Source: Hymenobacter arizonensis | GTDB lineage: Bacteria > Bacteroidota > Bacteroidia > Cytophagales > Hymenobacteraceae | Reading direction: 5' to 3' | Assembly: GCF_900115775.1 (NCBI RefSeq) | Contig: NZ_FOXS01000002.1 | Coordinates: 1,085,129 to 1,149,128 of the forward strand | Length of the DNA stretch: 64,000 nucleotides | In this document: in pieces, positions 1 to 8,593 of the stretch | Position numbering within the stretch: the first letter of the stretch is position 1 | Layout of the letters: each line of letters begins with the position of its first letter | Made by a program: the position numbers and the translations under genes | The notes under the pieces: generated by a model | The model's input: only the letters and a program-made list of their open reading frames with translations | Told to the model about the DNA's origin: nothing | The model's database searches: none

Positions 1-2651
1 ATGAGACGTTTGGCGAGGATGCCGTCACGGCCAGCCGCATTCTCGACATCACGCTCACCAAGCGCGGCGGTGGCACACCCAATGAAATTGCCCTGGCCGG
101 CTTCCCCCACCACGCCCTCGACAACTACCTCCCCAAGCTGGTGCGGGCCGGCCAGCGCGTGGCCATCTGCGACCAGCTCGAAGACCCCAAACAGGCCAAG
201 GGCTTGGTGAAGCGCGGCATTACGGAGCTGGTAACGCCCGGCGTGAGCATGCACGACAACGTGCTCGAGCGCCGCTCCAACAACTATCTCGCCGCCATTC
301 ACTTTGGCAAAGCCGAAGCCGGCATTTCCTTCCTCGACATCAGCACCGGCGAGTTTTTGGTGGCTCAGGGCACCCTGGATTACCTGGGCAAGCTATTGCA
401 GAACTTCAGCCCCGCCGAAGTGCTGTTTTGCAAGAAAAGCCGCAATGAGTTCGAGCAGCACTTCGGCCCCGACTTCTGCACTTATGCCCTCGACGAATGG
501 GTTTTTGGCAACGACTACGCCCACGACACCCTCACCCGCCACTTCAAAACCACCTCGCTGAAAGGCTTTGGAGTTGACACCTTGAAGGAGGGCATCATCG
601 CCGCCGGCTGCATCCTGCACTACCTAGCCGAAACCAAGCACTCCGACCTGGGCCACGTGGCCAGCTTGGGCCGCCTGGAGGAAGACAAGTACGTGTGGCT
701 CGACCGTTTCACGGTGCGCAACCTGGAGCTGGTGCACGCCCAGCACCCCGGCGGCGTGCCCCTCATCGACGTGCTCGACCAGACGCTGACGCCCATGGGC
801 GCCCGGCTGCTGCGCAAGTGGATAGTGCTGCCCCTGAAGGAAGTCAGCCAGATTCAGCGTCGCCTCGACACCGTGGCCGCCCTGGTGGCCGATGAGGAGT
901 TGCTGGCTGACCTGACCCAACACCTGCGTCAGATAAACGACCTCGAGCGCCTCATCAGCAAAGTGGCCGTGCGCCGCGTGAACCCGCGCGAGCTGCTGCA
1001 GCTGGCCCGGGCTCTGGAGGCCATTGCTCCGATGCGGGAGCGTCTGGCCGCCTCCGGGGTAAAAGCTCTCGAAAAGCTGGCTGACCAGCTCAATCCCTGC
1101 GCCAACCTGCGGCAGGAAATCCTCGCCAAAATCAAGCCTGACGCGCCCTTGCTCACCAACCAGGGCGGCGTGCTGAACCCCGGCATCGACGCCGAGCTGG
1201 ACGAGCTGCGGGCGCTGGCCTTCTCCGGCAAGGACTACTTGCTGCAACTCCAGCAGCGTGAGCAGCGCAGCACTGGCATCTCGTCGCTCAAAGTCGCTTA
1301 CAACAAGGTGTTTGGTTACTACCTCGAAGTCACCAACGCCCACAAAGACAAGGTGCCCGTCGAGTGGATTCGCAAGCAAACCTTGGTAAATGCCGAGCGC
1401 TACGTAACCGAAGAGCTGAAAACCTACGAGGAGAAAATTCTCAACGCCGAAGAACAGCTCTTCGCCATCGAGCAGCGCATCTATACCGATTTGGTGCTGG
1501 CGGCGCTCGACTTCGTTCCCCAAATCCAGCAGAATGCCCGCGCCATCGGTGTTACGGACTGCCTCGCCAGCTTTGCCCTTACGGCCCGGCAGCAGCGCTA
1601 TGTGCAACCCGTGGTGAACGACGGCACCGTACTCGACATTCGCGCCGGCCGCCATCCCGTGATTGAGCGCCAGCTGCCGCCCGGCGAAAGCTATATTCCC
1701 AACGACATCTGCCTTAACCAGGACGAGCAGCAGATTGTAGTAATAACTGGCCCCAACATGGCCGGCAAGTCGGCTCTGCTGCGCCAGACGGCCCTCATTG
1801 TGCTGCTGGCCCAAATCGGTTCCTTTGTGCCCGCCGACGCGGCCACCGTGGGTATCATCGACAAGATTTTTACCCGCGTAGGTGCCTCCGACAACCTGAG
1901 CAAGGGCGAAAGCACCTTCATGGTGGAGATGACCGAAACCGCTTCCATTCTCAACAACCTCTCCGACCGAAGCCTCGTGCTGATGGACGAAATTGGCCGC
2001 GGTACCAGCACCTACGACGGCATCAGCATTGCCTGGGCCATTGTGGAGCACCTGCACAACAACCCCAAAGCCAAGGCCAAAACCCTCTTTGCCACCCACT
2101 ACCACGAGCTCAACCAGTTGGCTGACGACTGCCCGCGTGTCCGCAACTACAACGTGGCCGTGAAGGAGGCCGATGGCCGCATCCTGTTCCTGCGCAAGTT
2201 GCAGGCCGGCGGGTCCGAGCACAGCTTCGGCATCCACGTGGCCCGGCTGGCGGGCATGCCCACTTCCGTAGTGCTGCGCGCCAACGAAATCATGCACCAC
2301 CTCGAAGTGGAGCGCACTAGCGCCGGAGCCGAAGACAGCGTGCCCACCGAGTTCGATGACCTATTAGACAATTTGAGCAAGAGCAACGGCCACCGCAACG
2401 CCCCGCCCAACCTTGCGAATGCGCCAGAAGCAGCCGTGGGCGCCGAAGCGGTTGCCGCAGTTCCACGGCCGCGGGCTACCTCAGCCGTCGCCACTGCCCC
2501 GCGCCCTACCGTGCAGCTCAGCATGTTTGAGCCCTCGGACCCGGCATTGGAGCGTATTCGTGAGCTACTCCAGCACCTCGACATTAACACCCTGACGCCC
2601 ATCGAAGCCTTAATGAAGCTCAACGAGCTGAAGCTGACCTTGGGGAGGTAA
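1..2651 (+). CDS. mutS: DNA mismatch repair protein MutS (5'-truncated by window edge)
   Basis: MutS recognises base mismatches and small loops and starts methyl-independent mismatch repair in the cytoplasm. The reading frame is open from base 3 and the first visible residues (ETFGEDAV) correspond to about residue 40 of the family, so roughly 40 residues lie before the window. The ATPase domain shows the Walker A motif GPNMAGKS near bases 1750-1776, the Walker B segment [10 protein letters not shown] near 1975-2000 and the TFATHYHEL segment after it. The tail has an Ala/Pro-rich linker followed by QLSMF, which resembles a beta-clamp binding motif, and then a C-terminal dimerisation helix. It is followed by a tRNA unit with its own promoter, so it probably ends its transcript here. 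Identification is secure; the missing start is only a window effect. Confidence 0.98.
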   Translation, partial: ETFGEDAVTASRILDITLTKRGGGTPNEIALAGFPHHALDNYLPKLVRAGQRVAICDQLEDPKQAKGLVKRGITELVTPGVSMHDNVLERRSNNYLAAIHFGKAEAGISFLDISTGEFLVAQGTLDYLGKLLQNFSPAEVLFCKKSRNEFEQHFGPDFCTYALDEWVFGNDYAHDTLTRHFKTTSLKGFGVDTLKEGIIAAGCILHYLAETKHSDLGHVASLGRLEEDKYVWLDRFTVRNLELVHAQHPGGVPLIDVLDQTLTPMGARLLRKWIVLPLKEVSQIQRRLDTVAALVADEELLADLTQHLRQINDLERLISKVAVRRVNPRELLQLARALEAIAPMRERLAASGVKALEKLADQLNPCANLRQEILAKIKPDAPLLTNQGGVLNPGIDAELDELRALAFSGKDYLLQLQQREQRSTGISSLKVAYNKVFGYYLEVTNAHKDKVPVEWIRKQTLVNAERYVTEELKTYEEKILNAEEQLFAIEQRIYTDLVLAALDFVPQIQQNARAIGVTDCLASFALTARQQRYVQPVVNDGTVLDIRAGRHPVIERQLPPGESYIPNDICLNQDEQQIVVITGPNMAGKSALLRQTALIVLLAQIGSFVPADAATVGIIDKIFTRVGASDNLSKGESTFMVEMTETASILNNLSDRSLVLMDEIGRGTSTYDGISIAWAIVEHLHNNPKAKAKTLFATHYHELNQLADDCPRVRNYNVAVKEADGRILFLRKLQAGGSEHSFGIHVARLAGMPTSVVLRANEIMHHLEVERTSAGAEDSVPTEFDDLLDNLSKSNGHRNAPPNLANAPEAAVGAEAVAAVPRPRATSAVATAPRPTVQLSMFEPSDPALERIRELLQHLDINTLTPIEALMKLNELKLTLGR

Positions 2652-2715
2652 GAAATTTTTCGGCCTGAAAATGAAGCGGAAAGGCCCGCCAGGTGAAAAT
2701 TTATATCCCTGGTAC

Positions 2716-2745
2716 TTGCTTCGCCAAAAAAGCCCCTTACCTTTG
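2716..2745 (+). promoter_or_regulatory. Bacteroidota-type promoter for tRNA-Gly
   Basis: A TTG at 2716-2718 is followed after 19 bases by TACCTTTG at 2738-2745. This is a full match to the Bacteroidota primary sigma consensus (TTG, 19-21 bases, TAnnTTTG). It ends about 40 bases before the mature 5' end of the tRNA. Confidence 0.75.
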
Positions 2746-2785
2746 TCGAACCATTCAGCGCTATGAAAGTAGCAATGAACCTCCC

Positions 2786-2861
2786 GCGAGAGTAGCTCAG
2801 TTGGTAGAGCGCGACCTTGCCAAGGTCGAGGTCGCGAGTTCGAACCTCGTCTCCCGCTCCA
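2786..2861 (+). tRNA. tRNA-Gly (GCC), CCA encoded
   Basis: A 76-base cloverleaf with the D-arm core AGCTCAGTTGGTAGAG, a five-pair anticodon stem around loop TTGCCAA (anticodon GCC, glycine), a five-base variable loop and the T-arm GTTCGAAC. The discriminator base is T and CCA is encoded at 2859-2861. The acceptor stem pairs GCGAGAG with CTCCCGC and therefore carries one A-C mismatch at pair 4:69, where the usual sequence is GCGGGAG. It is directly followed by an intrinsic terminator. Confidence 0.95.
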
Positions 2862-2867
2862 AGTTAG

Positions 2868-2904
2868 AAAAAAGACGTTGCTTTACCGCAACGTCTTTTT
2901 TTTA
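2868..2904 (+). terminator. Intrinsic terminator after tRNA-Gly
   Basis: The inverted repeat AAAGACGTTGC / GCAACGTCTTT with loop TTTACC is followed by a run of T. It ends the tRNA-Gly transcript before the HNH gene begins. Confidence 0.85.
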
Positions 2905-2919
2905 TGTTCTTTTCTGTGC

Positions 2920-3417
2920 ATGGCTGCTCCGCTCAAATCTCGCGTTACAGATGAAGAGTTTAGGCTGGTTGTCGCACAGTCTTTTTCCGTAGCGGAAGTC
3001 ATTGCCCAGTTAGGGTTGGTGCCAGCAGGAGGAAATTATAAGACTGTGTACACCCGTATTAAGAGACTGGAATTACCTATAACACACTTTACCGGCAGCG
3101 GATGGAACGTTGGACGACGTTTTCGACAGTTCGGCAAACCTTTTTCTTGGGACAAAATTCTCGTTAAAAACTCAACCTATACATCAACATTTCGGCTCCG
3201 CAACAGGTTGATTTTGCATGGTTTGAAAGAGCATCGTTGCGAACAATGCAAGCTGGCAGAGTGGCAAGGGACTCTCATTCCGCTTGAGTTACATCACATC
3301 AATGGCATCAATAACGACCATTGTCTTGCTAACTTGCAGTTGCTTTGCCCCAATTGCCATGCCTTAACAGACACCTATCGGGGCAAAAATCAAGCACGAG
3401 CCGGAGTGGTGGAATAG
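2920..3417 (+). CDS. HNH endonuclease between two tRNA genes
   Basis: A 165-residue protein read from the ATG at 2920; an upstream start would lie inside the terminator. The C-terminal third is an HNH nuclease module: a zinc-binding pair CEQC, the LELHHINGINNDH core (metal-binding His-His and Asn), and a second pair CPNC. The N-terminal part contains a helix-turn-helix-like stretch (VAEVIAQLGL). Standalone HNH proteins of this kind are usually mobile DNA endonucleases of phages or homing elements. The gene is clearly AT-richer than its surroundings, about 45% GC by hand count over 2941-3240, which suggests acquisition. Its last six codons and the TAG stop lie inside the tRNA-Leu gene. Specificity is unknown; function as a free-standing homing or defence nuclease is inference. 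Confidence 0.85.
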   Translation: MAAPLKSRVTDEEFRLVVAQSFSVAEVIAQLGLVPAGGNYKTVYTRIKRLELPITHFTGSGWNVGRRFRQFGKPFSWDKILVKNSTYTSTFRLRNRLILHGLKEHRCEQCKLAEWQGTLIPLELHHINGINNDHCLANLQLLCPNCHALTDTYRGKNQARAGVVE

Positions 3418-3483
3418 GTAGACACGCGACACTTAAAATGTCGTTTCCGTAAGGAAGTACGGGTTCGATTCCCGTCTCTGGTA
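3400..3483 (+). tRNA. tRNA-Leu (UAA)
   Basis: An 84-base class II tRNA. The acceptor stem GCCGGAG pairs with CTCTGGT using two G-U pairs. The anticodon loop CTTAAAA gives UAA (leucine). There is a long variable arm and a T-arm with GTTCGATT. The discriminator is A and CCA is not encoded. The 5' eighteen bases are shared with the end of the HNH gene, whose stop codon falls in the D-arm. Confidence 0.95.
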
Positions 3484-3484
3484 C

Positions 3485-3529
3485 TAAAAAGGCCGGTCGC
3501 TTCCCAGGAAGCAACCGGCCTTTTTTTGC
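3485..3529 (+). terminator. Intrinsic terminator after tRNA-Leu
   Basis: GGCCGGT and ACCGGCC arms with an inner CTTCC/GGAAG stem, preceded by A-run and followed by TTTTTTT. With runs on both sides it can serve the tRNA transcript and the convergent gene that ends at 3542. Confidence 0.85.
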
Positions 3530-3541
3530 GTCTGCAATTTA

Positions 3542-4060
3542 CTAAGAGCGGTTACCCTGTGGCCCGAAACCGGCCCTCATCAGCACGTAAAGGCCAGCTA
3601 CCGGGAGCGGGCTTACAATGAAGTCCAGCAGCTGGCGGCTGAGTCGGTAGGCCCAGGCACTGTTGCCGGTGAGCTTGTTGAGCAGGACCATGGCAACGTA
3701 TACGGCCAAGGTTACCGCGTAAAGCCGCAGCGCAAGCCGCCAGGCAGCAGGAGGGAGCAGAATGCGGAGCAGCAGCAAGCAAGTGCTTAAATAAAGCACC
3801 GCATACGTGGCCACAGCGGGCAGGAAGCGTTTGGTAATGCCTCCATCAATCCCCTGCTGCAGGGTTTGGGCCGAACGACTCAGGCCTAGGCTTGCCATCA
3901 GGCTTTGCCAAAATTTAGTAAGGGCTTGCAGAACAGGCTCGTCGAAGACGCCAATCAGGAACAGTACCCCTACTAAAAGGCCCGCAACGACCCACTTTCC
4001 ATAGCGCACGATGCCGGATTTTGGAGCAATGTGGCCAGGCTGTTTAAGCACGGAGAGCAT
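3542..4060 (-). CDS. Exosortase-associated membrane protein
   Basis: A 172-residue integral membrane protein with four to five predicted transmembrane segments (about residues 22-42, 82-102, 108-130 and 145-165). It has no enzyme motif that I can see. Its start overlaps the end of the exosortase gene by 17 bases, a sign of translational coupling. Small multi-pass partners encoded next to Bacteroidota exosortases are known as exosortase-associated proteins (I recall an XrtX-associated family), and position and topology fit that. The name is therefore by context rather than by a diagnostic motif. Confidence 0.65.
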   Translation of the reverse strand: MLSVLKQPGHIAPKSGIVRYGKWVVAGLLVGVLFLIGVFDEPVLQALTKFWQSLMASLGLSRSAQTLQQGIDGGITKRFLPAVATYAVLYLSTCLLLLRILLPPAAWRLALRLYAVTLAVYVAMVLLNKLTGNSAWAYRLSRQLLDFIVSPLPVAGLYVLMRAGFGPQGNRS

Positions 4061-4625
4061 CGGTGGAGGAACGAGGCGTGCTGGAGCTTTGGGCGGGAAT
4101 AGCCAAGCGCTTTGCCCACAGCATCCAAAGCCCGAATATGAAACCGTACACTACAAAAGTGAAGGTGTAGTGGTGGTTGAAATCGACTGACTGCTGGGAA
4201 TAATAATGGTTGATGGCCAACGCCGCCACCCGCACAACATTCAGGCACCAGATAAGCACAATGCCCGCGGGAATGTACCACAGCTTACGCAGCCAGGGCC
4301 CCGGAAAAGCTGCCACAAATCCCGCAAACAGCATGTATAGCACCAACCCATTGCACGGAGCTCCTATTACCACCGCGGGCTTGCCGCTCATCATAACGAG
4401 CGTAGAAAGCTCGGGGCTAATCGTGGCTTTGAAACCTAATAGCTGCAGTAGGCCTACTCCAGCCGCAGTTATCTGCGCGCAAAGTGCGGTATCGAGCCGG
4501 CCGTCGGGCTTCAGCCACTGCTCGTAGCCAAAAAACCACAAGAGAAATAGTGCTGCAGCAATAAACAGAAACCGATAGAGTAGGCGGTTGCCGGAAGGAG
4601 CCGGGCTGATGGTTACCGTAGACAT
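4044..4625 (-). CDS. Exosortase (XrtX-like transpeptidase/protease)
   Basis: A 193-residue multi-pass membrane protein. Exosortases recognise C-terminal tripartite signals (short motif, transmembrane helix, basic tail) at the inner membrane and cleave them. The expected catalytic triad is visible: Cys91 in GAPCNGL, Arg132 in NVVRVAA and His151/152 in FNHHYTF, each at the edge of a hydrophobic segment. I take ATG at 4625 (MSTVTIS) over an ATG nine codons upstream because the upstream extension adds a second short hydrophobic stretch that homologs normally lack. It lies between a 73-residue substrate gene and an associated membrane protein on the same strand, which forms a minimal dedicated system. 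Confidence 0.88.
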   Translation of the reverse strand: MSTVTISPAPSGNRLLYRFLFIAAALFLLWFFGYEQWLKPDGRLDTALCAQITAAGVGLLQLLGFKATISPELSTLVMMSGKPAVVIGAPCNGLVLYMLFAGFVAAFPGPWLRKLWYIPAGIVLIWCLNVVRVAALAINHYYSQQSVDFNHHYTFTFVVYGFIFGLWMLWAKRLAIPAQSSSTPRSSTDALRA

Positions 4626-4712
4626 AGACCGAAGCAATAAAATAGAAAGCAATTATCAACAAAAAAGCGGCTCTTCCTTTCGAGAGAGCCGCTTTTAAAC
4701 GTACACCAGGAG

Positions 4713-4934
4713 TTACGCCTTGCGCCGACGGTTGCGAAGATGCTTTGCGCCGTAGGCAATGCCACCAGCCAGCAACAGAGAGATGCCGCCATCAATGGGA
4801 ATCTCGGTAGGGTTGGTGGGTGTGGTGCCGCCAGGCTCAGGACCGCCGCTGCCAGGCTGGGCCACAGCTACTGCAGTAGCGACCAAAACAAGGAATAAGC
4901 TGGGCAATAAATTGTTTAGCAGAAATGATTTCAT
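4713..4934 (-). CDS. Tiny PID-type C-terminal sorting-signal protein (exosortase substrate)
   Basis: A 73-residue protein. Residues 1-25 form a signal peptide ending AVAVA. Residues 26-45 are a Gly/Pro/Thr-rich linker. Residues 46-50 are PIDGG, followed by a hydrophobic helix (51-63) and a basic tail (HLRNRRRKA). This is the layout of the PID-CTERM class of sorting signals described in Bacteroidota (class name from memory). If cleaved at both ends the released chain would be only about 22 residues. The gene is immediately upstream of the exosortase, with 87 bases between them. A TAnnTTTG promoter box lies about 50 bases before its start. Confidence 0.8.
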   Translation of the reverse strand: MKSFLLNNLLPSLFLVLVATAVAVAQPGSGGPEPGGTTPTNPTEIPIDGGISLLLAGGIAYGAKHLRNRRRKA

Positions 4935-5370
4935 ACTCGAAGGCTAAGTGGGTTTAGTAAGGAGGCAGCGTTGGCGACAGTAGCAAAGATAAAAACACTT
5001 ATCCATAAGCCAGTTCTGTTTCAATCAGGAACTGGGTAAGCACGAGTTATCTTAACTACTTATGCCACACCTACGTGTTTGGGGCCTAATTGGTTTGCAG
5101 GGCGCTAGCGAAGAGAATAAAAGCCTGCTTTAGAAAGCCAGAATGCTATAAATGAGATAACAGTGATTGCCATGGTGCTGACTGGAATGGCAGTGAGTAT
5201 TTGACGCTATTCCACCTCCTCGCGTGCATCAGCCAGCAGCTGATTTGAATACTGCTGGTGAAAAGAACGACCCATTAGCCTACACCAGCGGGCTTGTTTA
5301 ACGAGTCCCCGTATGGTAGCACATCGGCCTTGTGCCTACCTTGCGGTTGTCGTCCTGCCCGTTTTTATCT
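4935..5370. other. Intergenic region between exosortase locus and moxR
   Basis: This 436-base divergent gap holds the promoter box at 4984-4991 and a short inverted repeat CCAGTTC/GAACTGG around 5012-5036. I see no convincing gene or RNA in it. The sequence is AT-richer than the flanking genes. Confidence 0.5.
4984..4991 (-). promoter_or_regulatory. Promoter -7 box for the exosortase locus
   Basis: On the minus strand the bases read TATCTTTG, a full match to TAnnTTTG, 50 bases before the start codon of the sorting-signal protein. No clear TTG box is present at the expected distance. Confidence 0.5.
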
Positions 5371-6369
5371 ATGCTTCCTGCTTCTGACGCTTCTGCTTCT
5401 TCGGCTGCTCCCGTTGACTATCATCCCCTCATTCGCCAGGTGTTCGCCGAAATGGGCAAAGTCGTGGTGGGGCAGCAGCCGCTGCTTAGCCGCTTGCTGA
5501 TTGGCTTGTTTACGGGCGGCCACATTTTGCTGGAAGGAGTGCCGGGACTAGCCAAAACCCTCACCATTTCAACCCTGGCCAAGGTCCTGCACCTGCACTT
5601 TCAACGCGTGCAGTTCACGCCCGATTTGCTGCCTTCCGATTTGGTAGGCACCATGATTTATAATCAGAATCAATCGGTGTTTGAGGTGAAAAAAGGGCCC
5701 ATTTTCGCTAATCTGGTGCTGGCAGATGAAATCAACCGCTCGCCGGCCAAGGTGCAAAGCGCCCTGCTCGAAGCCATGCAGGAAAAGCAGGTAACCATTG
5801 GCGAGACTACGTACCCGCTCGACCTGCCCTTTCTGGTGCTGGCCACTCAAAACCCCGTAGAGCAGGAAGGCACTTACCCGCTGCCCGAAGCACAGGTCGA
5901 CCGCTTCATGCTGAAGGTGCATGTCGATTATCTTAAAAAAGCCGACGAGTTGGAGGTGATGCGCCGCATGGCCAACCTCAGCTTTGTGGAAGACGTACAA
6001 CCCGTGCTCACGCAGGCCGATATCTTCGGCATCCGGCAGCAAATCAATCGGGTGCAGATTTCCGAGACGTTGGAGAAATACCTCATCGAACTCGTGTTTG
6101 CCACCCGCCGCCCGGCCGACTACGACCTGCCCGAGTTTTCGCAGGCTGTTCAGTTTGGTGCCAGCCCCCGGGCCAGCATTGCCCTGCATCGTGCATCCAA
6201 AGCCGTGGCATACTTAGAAGGCCGTGACTACGTGCTGCCCGAAGACATCAAAGAAGTGGCCTCCGACGTGCTCAACCACCGCATCTTACTCACCTACGAG
6301 GCCGAAGCGGATGGCATTCGGACCAAGGATTTAATCGAAGCCATTCTGCGCAAAGTGCCGATTAGCTAA
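5371..6369 (+). CDS. MoxR-family AAA+ ATPase
   Basis: A 332-residue AAA+ ATPase of the MoxR family, chaperone-like proteins that activate metalloenzymes or act with von Willebrand factor A proteins. Walker A is EGVPGLAKT (about 55-63), Walker B is LVLADEINRSP with Asp-Glu at 119-120, and sensor 1 is in LATQNPVEQEGTYPLPEAQ; the C-terminal lid domain carries ASPRASIAL. I start at ATG 5371 (MLPASD) because the 13-residue upstream extension is not conserved-looking and lies in a low-complexity region. The usual partners (DUF58 and VWA proteins) are not next to it here, so its client is unknown. Confidence 0.92.
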   Translation: MLPASDASASSAAPVDYHPLIRQVFAEMGKVVVGQQPLLSRLLIGLFTGGHILLEGVPGLAKTLTISTLAKVLHLHFQRVQFTPDLLPSDLVGTMIYNQNQSVFEVKKGPIFANLVLADEINRSPAKVQSALLEAMQEKQVTIGETTYPLDLPFLVLATQNPVEQEGTYPLPEAQVDRFMLKVHVDYLKKADELEVMRRMANLSFVEDVQPVLTQADIFGIRQQINRVQISETLEKYLIELVFATRRPADYDLPEFSQAVQFGASPRASIALHRASKAVAYLEGRDYVLPEDIKEVASDVLNHRILLTYEAEADGIRTKDLIEAILRKVPIS

Positions 6370-6414
6370 AGCGCCCGCGGTTATTGAACAGGTTCCGGAC
6401 AGTATTGTATGCTA

Positions 6415-7446
6415 CTACATGGTGGCTGTAGCGGTGGCCCGTAGCAGGGCGTAGGCATTCTCTGTGGGGTCGCAGGTGTGCACAGGCACCACGGTGCGAG
6501 CGGGCTCGCCGGGCCGGGGCGTTAGGCCATAGGTGTAGGTCTTATCGTAGTAATCCAGCACCAACTCAACCATGAGGGGAAAGTCACCGGCCTCCACGGC
6601 AGCCAGCGCTTGCTGAGTGGCTAGGCCGCCTAGGCGCTTGTGTAGCCGTTCGATAGCGGCAGCGAGCTCAGCGGGGGCTTCGGCGCCGTACTCGGCAGCT
6701 AACTTGGCCACGCGGGCAGCGCGGGGCACCTCTAGTACCCAGCGCGGGGCCGTGCGCAGTTGGCCAAACAGAGCCGGCGGAATGGTGAGCCGGCCAATTT
6801 GCCGGCTTTCGTCCTCTACCCACACCGGGGCAGCCGTGGGCAGCGTCATCAACGCCGCGGCCAGGTTGTTCTCAAACTGCTCCTGCGTGGGCTGGGCCGG
6901 CTGGCCAATAGCTCCAAAAGCCGACCCTTTGTGGTGCGCCAGCCCTTCGAGGTCGAGAACTGGCTGGTTGTGGGGCACGGCCGCTAGGGTGTGCAGCACG
7001 TCGGTTTTGCCACTGCCGGTGAGGCCGCCGAGTACCCGCCAGTTGCGCGGGGTTTCGAACGAGGCGAGTACCGTTCGGCGGTATTCTTTGTAGCCCTTGT
7101 CGAGCAGGTGCACTTTAAAGCCCGCCAGTTCCAGCAGCCATAGCACCGCGCCACTGCGCATGCCGCCCCGCCAGCAGTGCAGGCGCACTTCCTTGCCTTG
7201 GGCCAGCTTCTGCGCCTGCTTCACCATTTCCGACATCTTGGGCCCGAAGAATTCCAGGCCAAGGTGCACGGCGCGCTCCTGGCTCACTTGCTTATAAGTG
7301 GTGCCGATGCGGGCCCTTTCCTCGTCGGTGAATAGCGGTAGATTGAGCGCGCCCGGAATGTGCCCCTGGGCAAACTCAATCGGAGCGCGCACGTCGAGAA
7401 TAGGGTAGGGCAGCGCTTCAAATTCGGCTAACGGATGGCGGGGCAT
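6415..7446 (-). CDS. mnmH: tRNA 2-selenouridine synthase MnmH (SelU)
   Basis: A 343-residue protein with an N-terminal rhodanese domain and a C-terminal P-loop domain. The family converts 2-thiouridine at the tRNA wobble position to 2-selenouridine using selenophosphate, via a geranylated intermediate. The rhodanese active Cys91 is in LHCWRGGMRSGA and the P-loop GGLTGSGKT is at 140-148. ATG at 7446 (MPRHPLAEF) is chosen because the longer open frame before it overlaps pdxJ out of frame. It follows pdxJ by 64 bases on the same strand and may be cotranscribed. The selenophosphate donor gene selD is not in the window. Confidence 0.92.
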   Translation of the reverse strand: MPRHPLAEFEALPYPILDVRAPIEFAQGHIPGALNLPLFTDEERARIGTTYKQVSQERAVHLGLEFFGPKMSEMVKQAQKLAQGKEVRLHCWRGGMRSGAVLWLLELAGFKVHLLDKGYKEYRRTVLASFETPRNWRVLGGLTGSGKTDVLHTLAAVPHNQPVLDLEGLAHHKGSAFGAIGQPAQPTQEQFENNLAAALMTLPTAAPVWVEDESRQIGRLTIPPALFGQLRTAPRWVLEVPRAARVAKLAAEYGAEAPAELAAAIERLHKRLGGLATQQALAAVEAGDFPLMVELVLDYYDKTYTYGLTPRPGEPARTVVPVHTCDPTENAYALLRATATATM

Positions 7447-7510
7447 GGCTTTAATTAAGAAGTGACAAAGACGAATGAATACGGAACAGTCGCCTCCCGG
7501 TGCGGCCCAA

Positions 7511-8263
7511 TTAAGAATTCCTCCCGCTAAGCTGTCGTTTGTAAAGCTGCACGGTGTTTTCCAGACCCAGGTAGATGGCGTCGCACACCAGCGCGTGCCC
7601 AATGCTGACTTCGGCCAGCTCGGGCAGCTGCTGCTGCAGCCAAGCCAGGTTGTCGAGGTCGAGGTCGTGGCCGGCATTTACACCCAACCCCAGCTGCCCA
7701 GCGCGCGCTGAGGCAGCTCGGTAGGGGGCCACCGCTTGTTCGCGGTCCGCTAGGTACTGCCGAGCGTAGGCTTCGGTGTAAAGCTCAATGCGGTCGGTGC
7801 CAGTTGTTACGGCGGCTTCCACTAAAGCCACCTCAGGGTCGAGGAAGATGCTGACGCGGCAGCCCAGGGCTTTTAGCTCGGCCACTACGTCGCGCAGGTA
7901 ATCTTGGTGCTTGATAACGTCCCAGCCGGCGTTCGAAGTGATGGCGTCGGGAGCGTCGGGTACCAGCGTCACCTGCTCGGGGCGCACTTCGCGCACTAGG
8001 TCCAGAAAATCGGGGGTGGGGTTGCCCTCTACGTTAAGCTCGGTGGTCACAACGGCCTTCAAGTCGCGCACGTCCTGGTAACGGATGTGGCGCTCGTCGG
8101 GGCGTGGGTGTACCGTGATGCCCTCGGCCCCGAAGCGCTCAATGTCGCGGGCCGCCTGCAAGATGTCGGGCCGGTTGTGGCCCCGGGCATTGCGCAGGGT
8201 GGCCAGTTTGTTGATGTTGACGCTGAGCTTGGTCACAGAAGAGGTAAGAATAGGATGAGACAT
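7511..8263 (-). CDS. pdxJ: Pyridoxine 5'-phosphate synthase PdxJ
   Basis: A 250-residue TIM-barrel enzyme that condenses 1-deoxy-D-xylulose 5-phosphate with 3-amino-2-oxopropyl phosphate to pyridoxine 5'-phosphate, the last step of DXP-dependent vitamin B6 synthesis. Diagnostic segments are [17 protein letters not shown] at the N-terminus, [25 protein letters not shown], and the C-terminal [11 protein letters not shown] start at ATG 8263 (MSHPILTS); a GTG nine codons later would match the shortest homologs. It heads a probable two-gene unit with mnmH. Confidence 0.96.
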   Translation of the reverse strand: MSHPILTSSVTKLSVNINKLATLRNARGHNRPDILQAARDIERFGAEGITVHPRPDERHIRYQDVRDLKAVVTTELNVEGNPTPDFLDLVREVRPEQVTLVPDAPDAITSNAGWDVIKHQDYLRDVVAELKALGCRVSIFLDPEVALVEAAVTTGTDRIELYTEAYARQYLADREQAVAPYRAASARAGQLGLGVNAGHDLDLDNLAWLQQQLPELAEVSIGHALVCDAIYLGLENTVQLYKRQLSGRNS

Positions 8264-8593
8264 GCAGTCGCGAAGCACAACCGTTCGACACTTTACGCAA
8301 GCCACTTGTTTAGGACTGAGCCCTGCTTGCCGACTAGCCGCCGTAGCTTCGGGGCGAAATTACGCCTCTTGCCTTCCTTGCAAGAAGGAGTGAGGTGCTG
8401 TGGCCTCTTATGGTCAGGCCGCGCTTTGCTTCCCCCGGCCTATTGATGACCTTTGCCGAGCCAGTCGTTGCATTCGGGGCATCAGGCACACACGAGCCCG
8501 TGGCCGTATACCTCAGCTAACCGCAGCAGTTCATTGCTACAACCGGCATTCTTGCACAAACATCCACGCGCTAACCCGCCAATTCACCACCTC
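8264..8593. promoter_or_regulatory. Divergent pdxJ/yqeY upstream region
   Basis: This 330-base gap between divergent genes contains no convincing gene. A possible rightward promoter has TTG at 8426-8428 and GACCTTTG at 8448-8455 with 19 bases between them, a seven-of-eight match to TAnnTTTG, about 140 bases before yqeY. Confidence 0.35.

Noticed and set aside
1..140. mutS as a pseudogene or truncated gene
   Set aside because: The frame is open back to base 3 with conserved MutS residues; only the window edge removes the start.
624..2300. Long minus-strand open frame (558 codons) opposite mutS
   Set aside because: It is the antisense shadow of a well-conserved mutS. The translation is low complexity (Gly/Val/His/Gln-rich) with no family features. 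GC-rich codon bias creates such frames.
2878..2919. Upstream start for the HNH protein
   Set aside because: Those codons lie in the terminator hairpin of tRNA-Gly and give an unnatural hydrophobic N-terminus.
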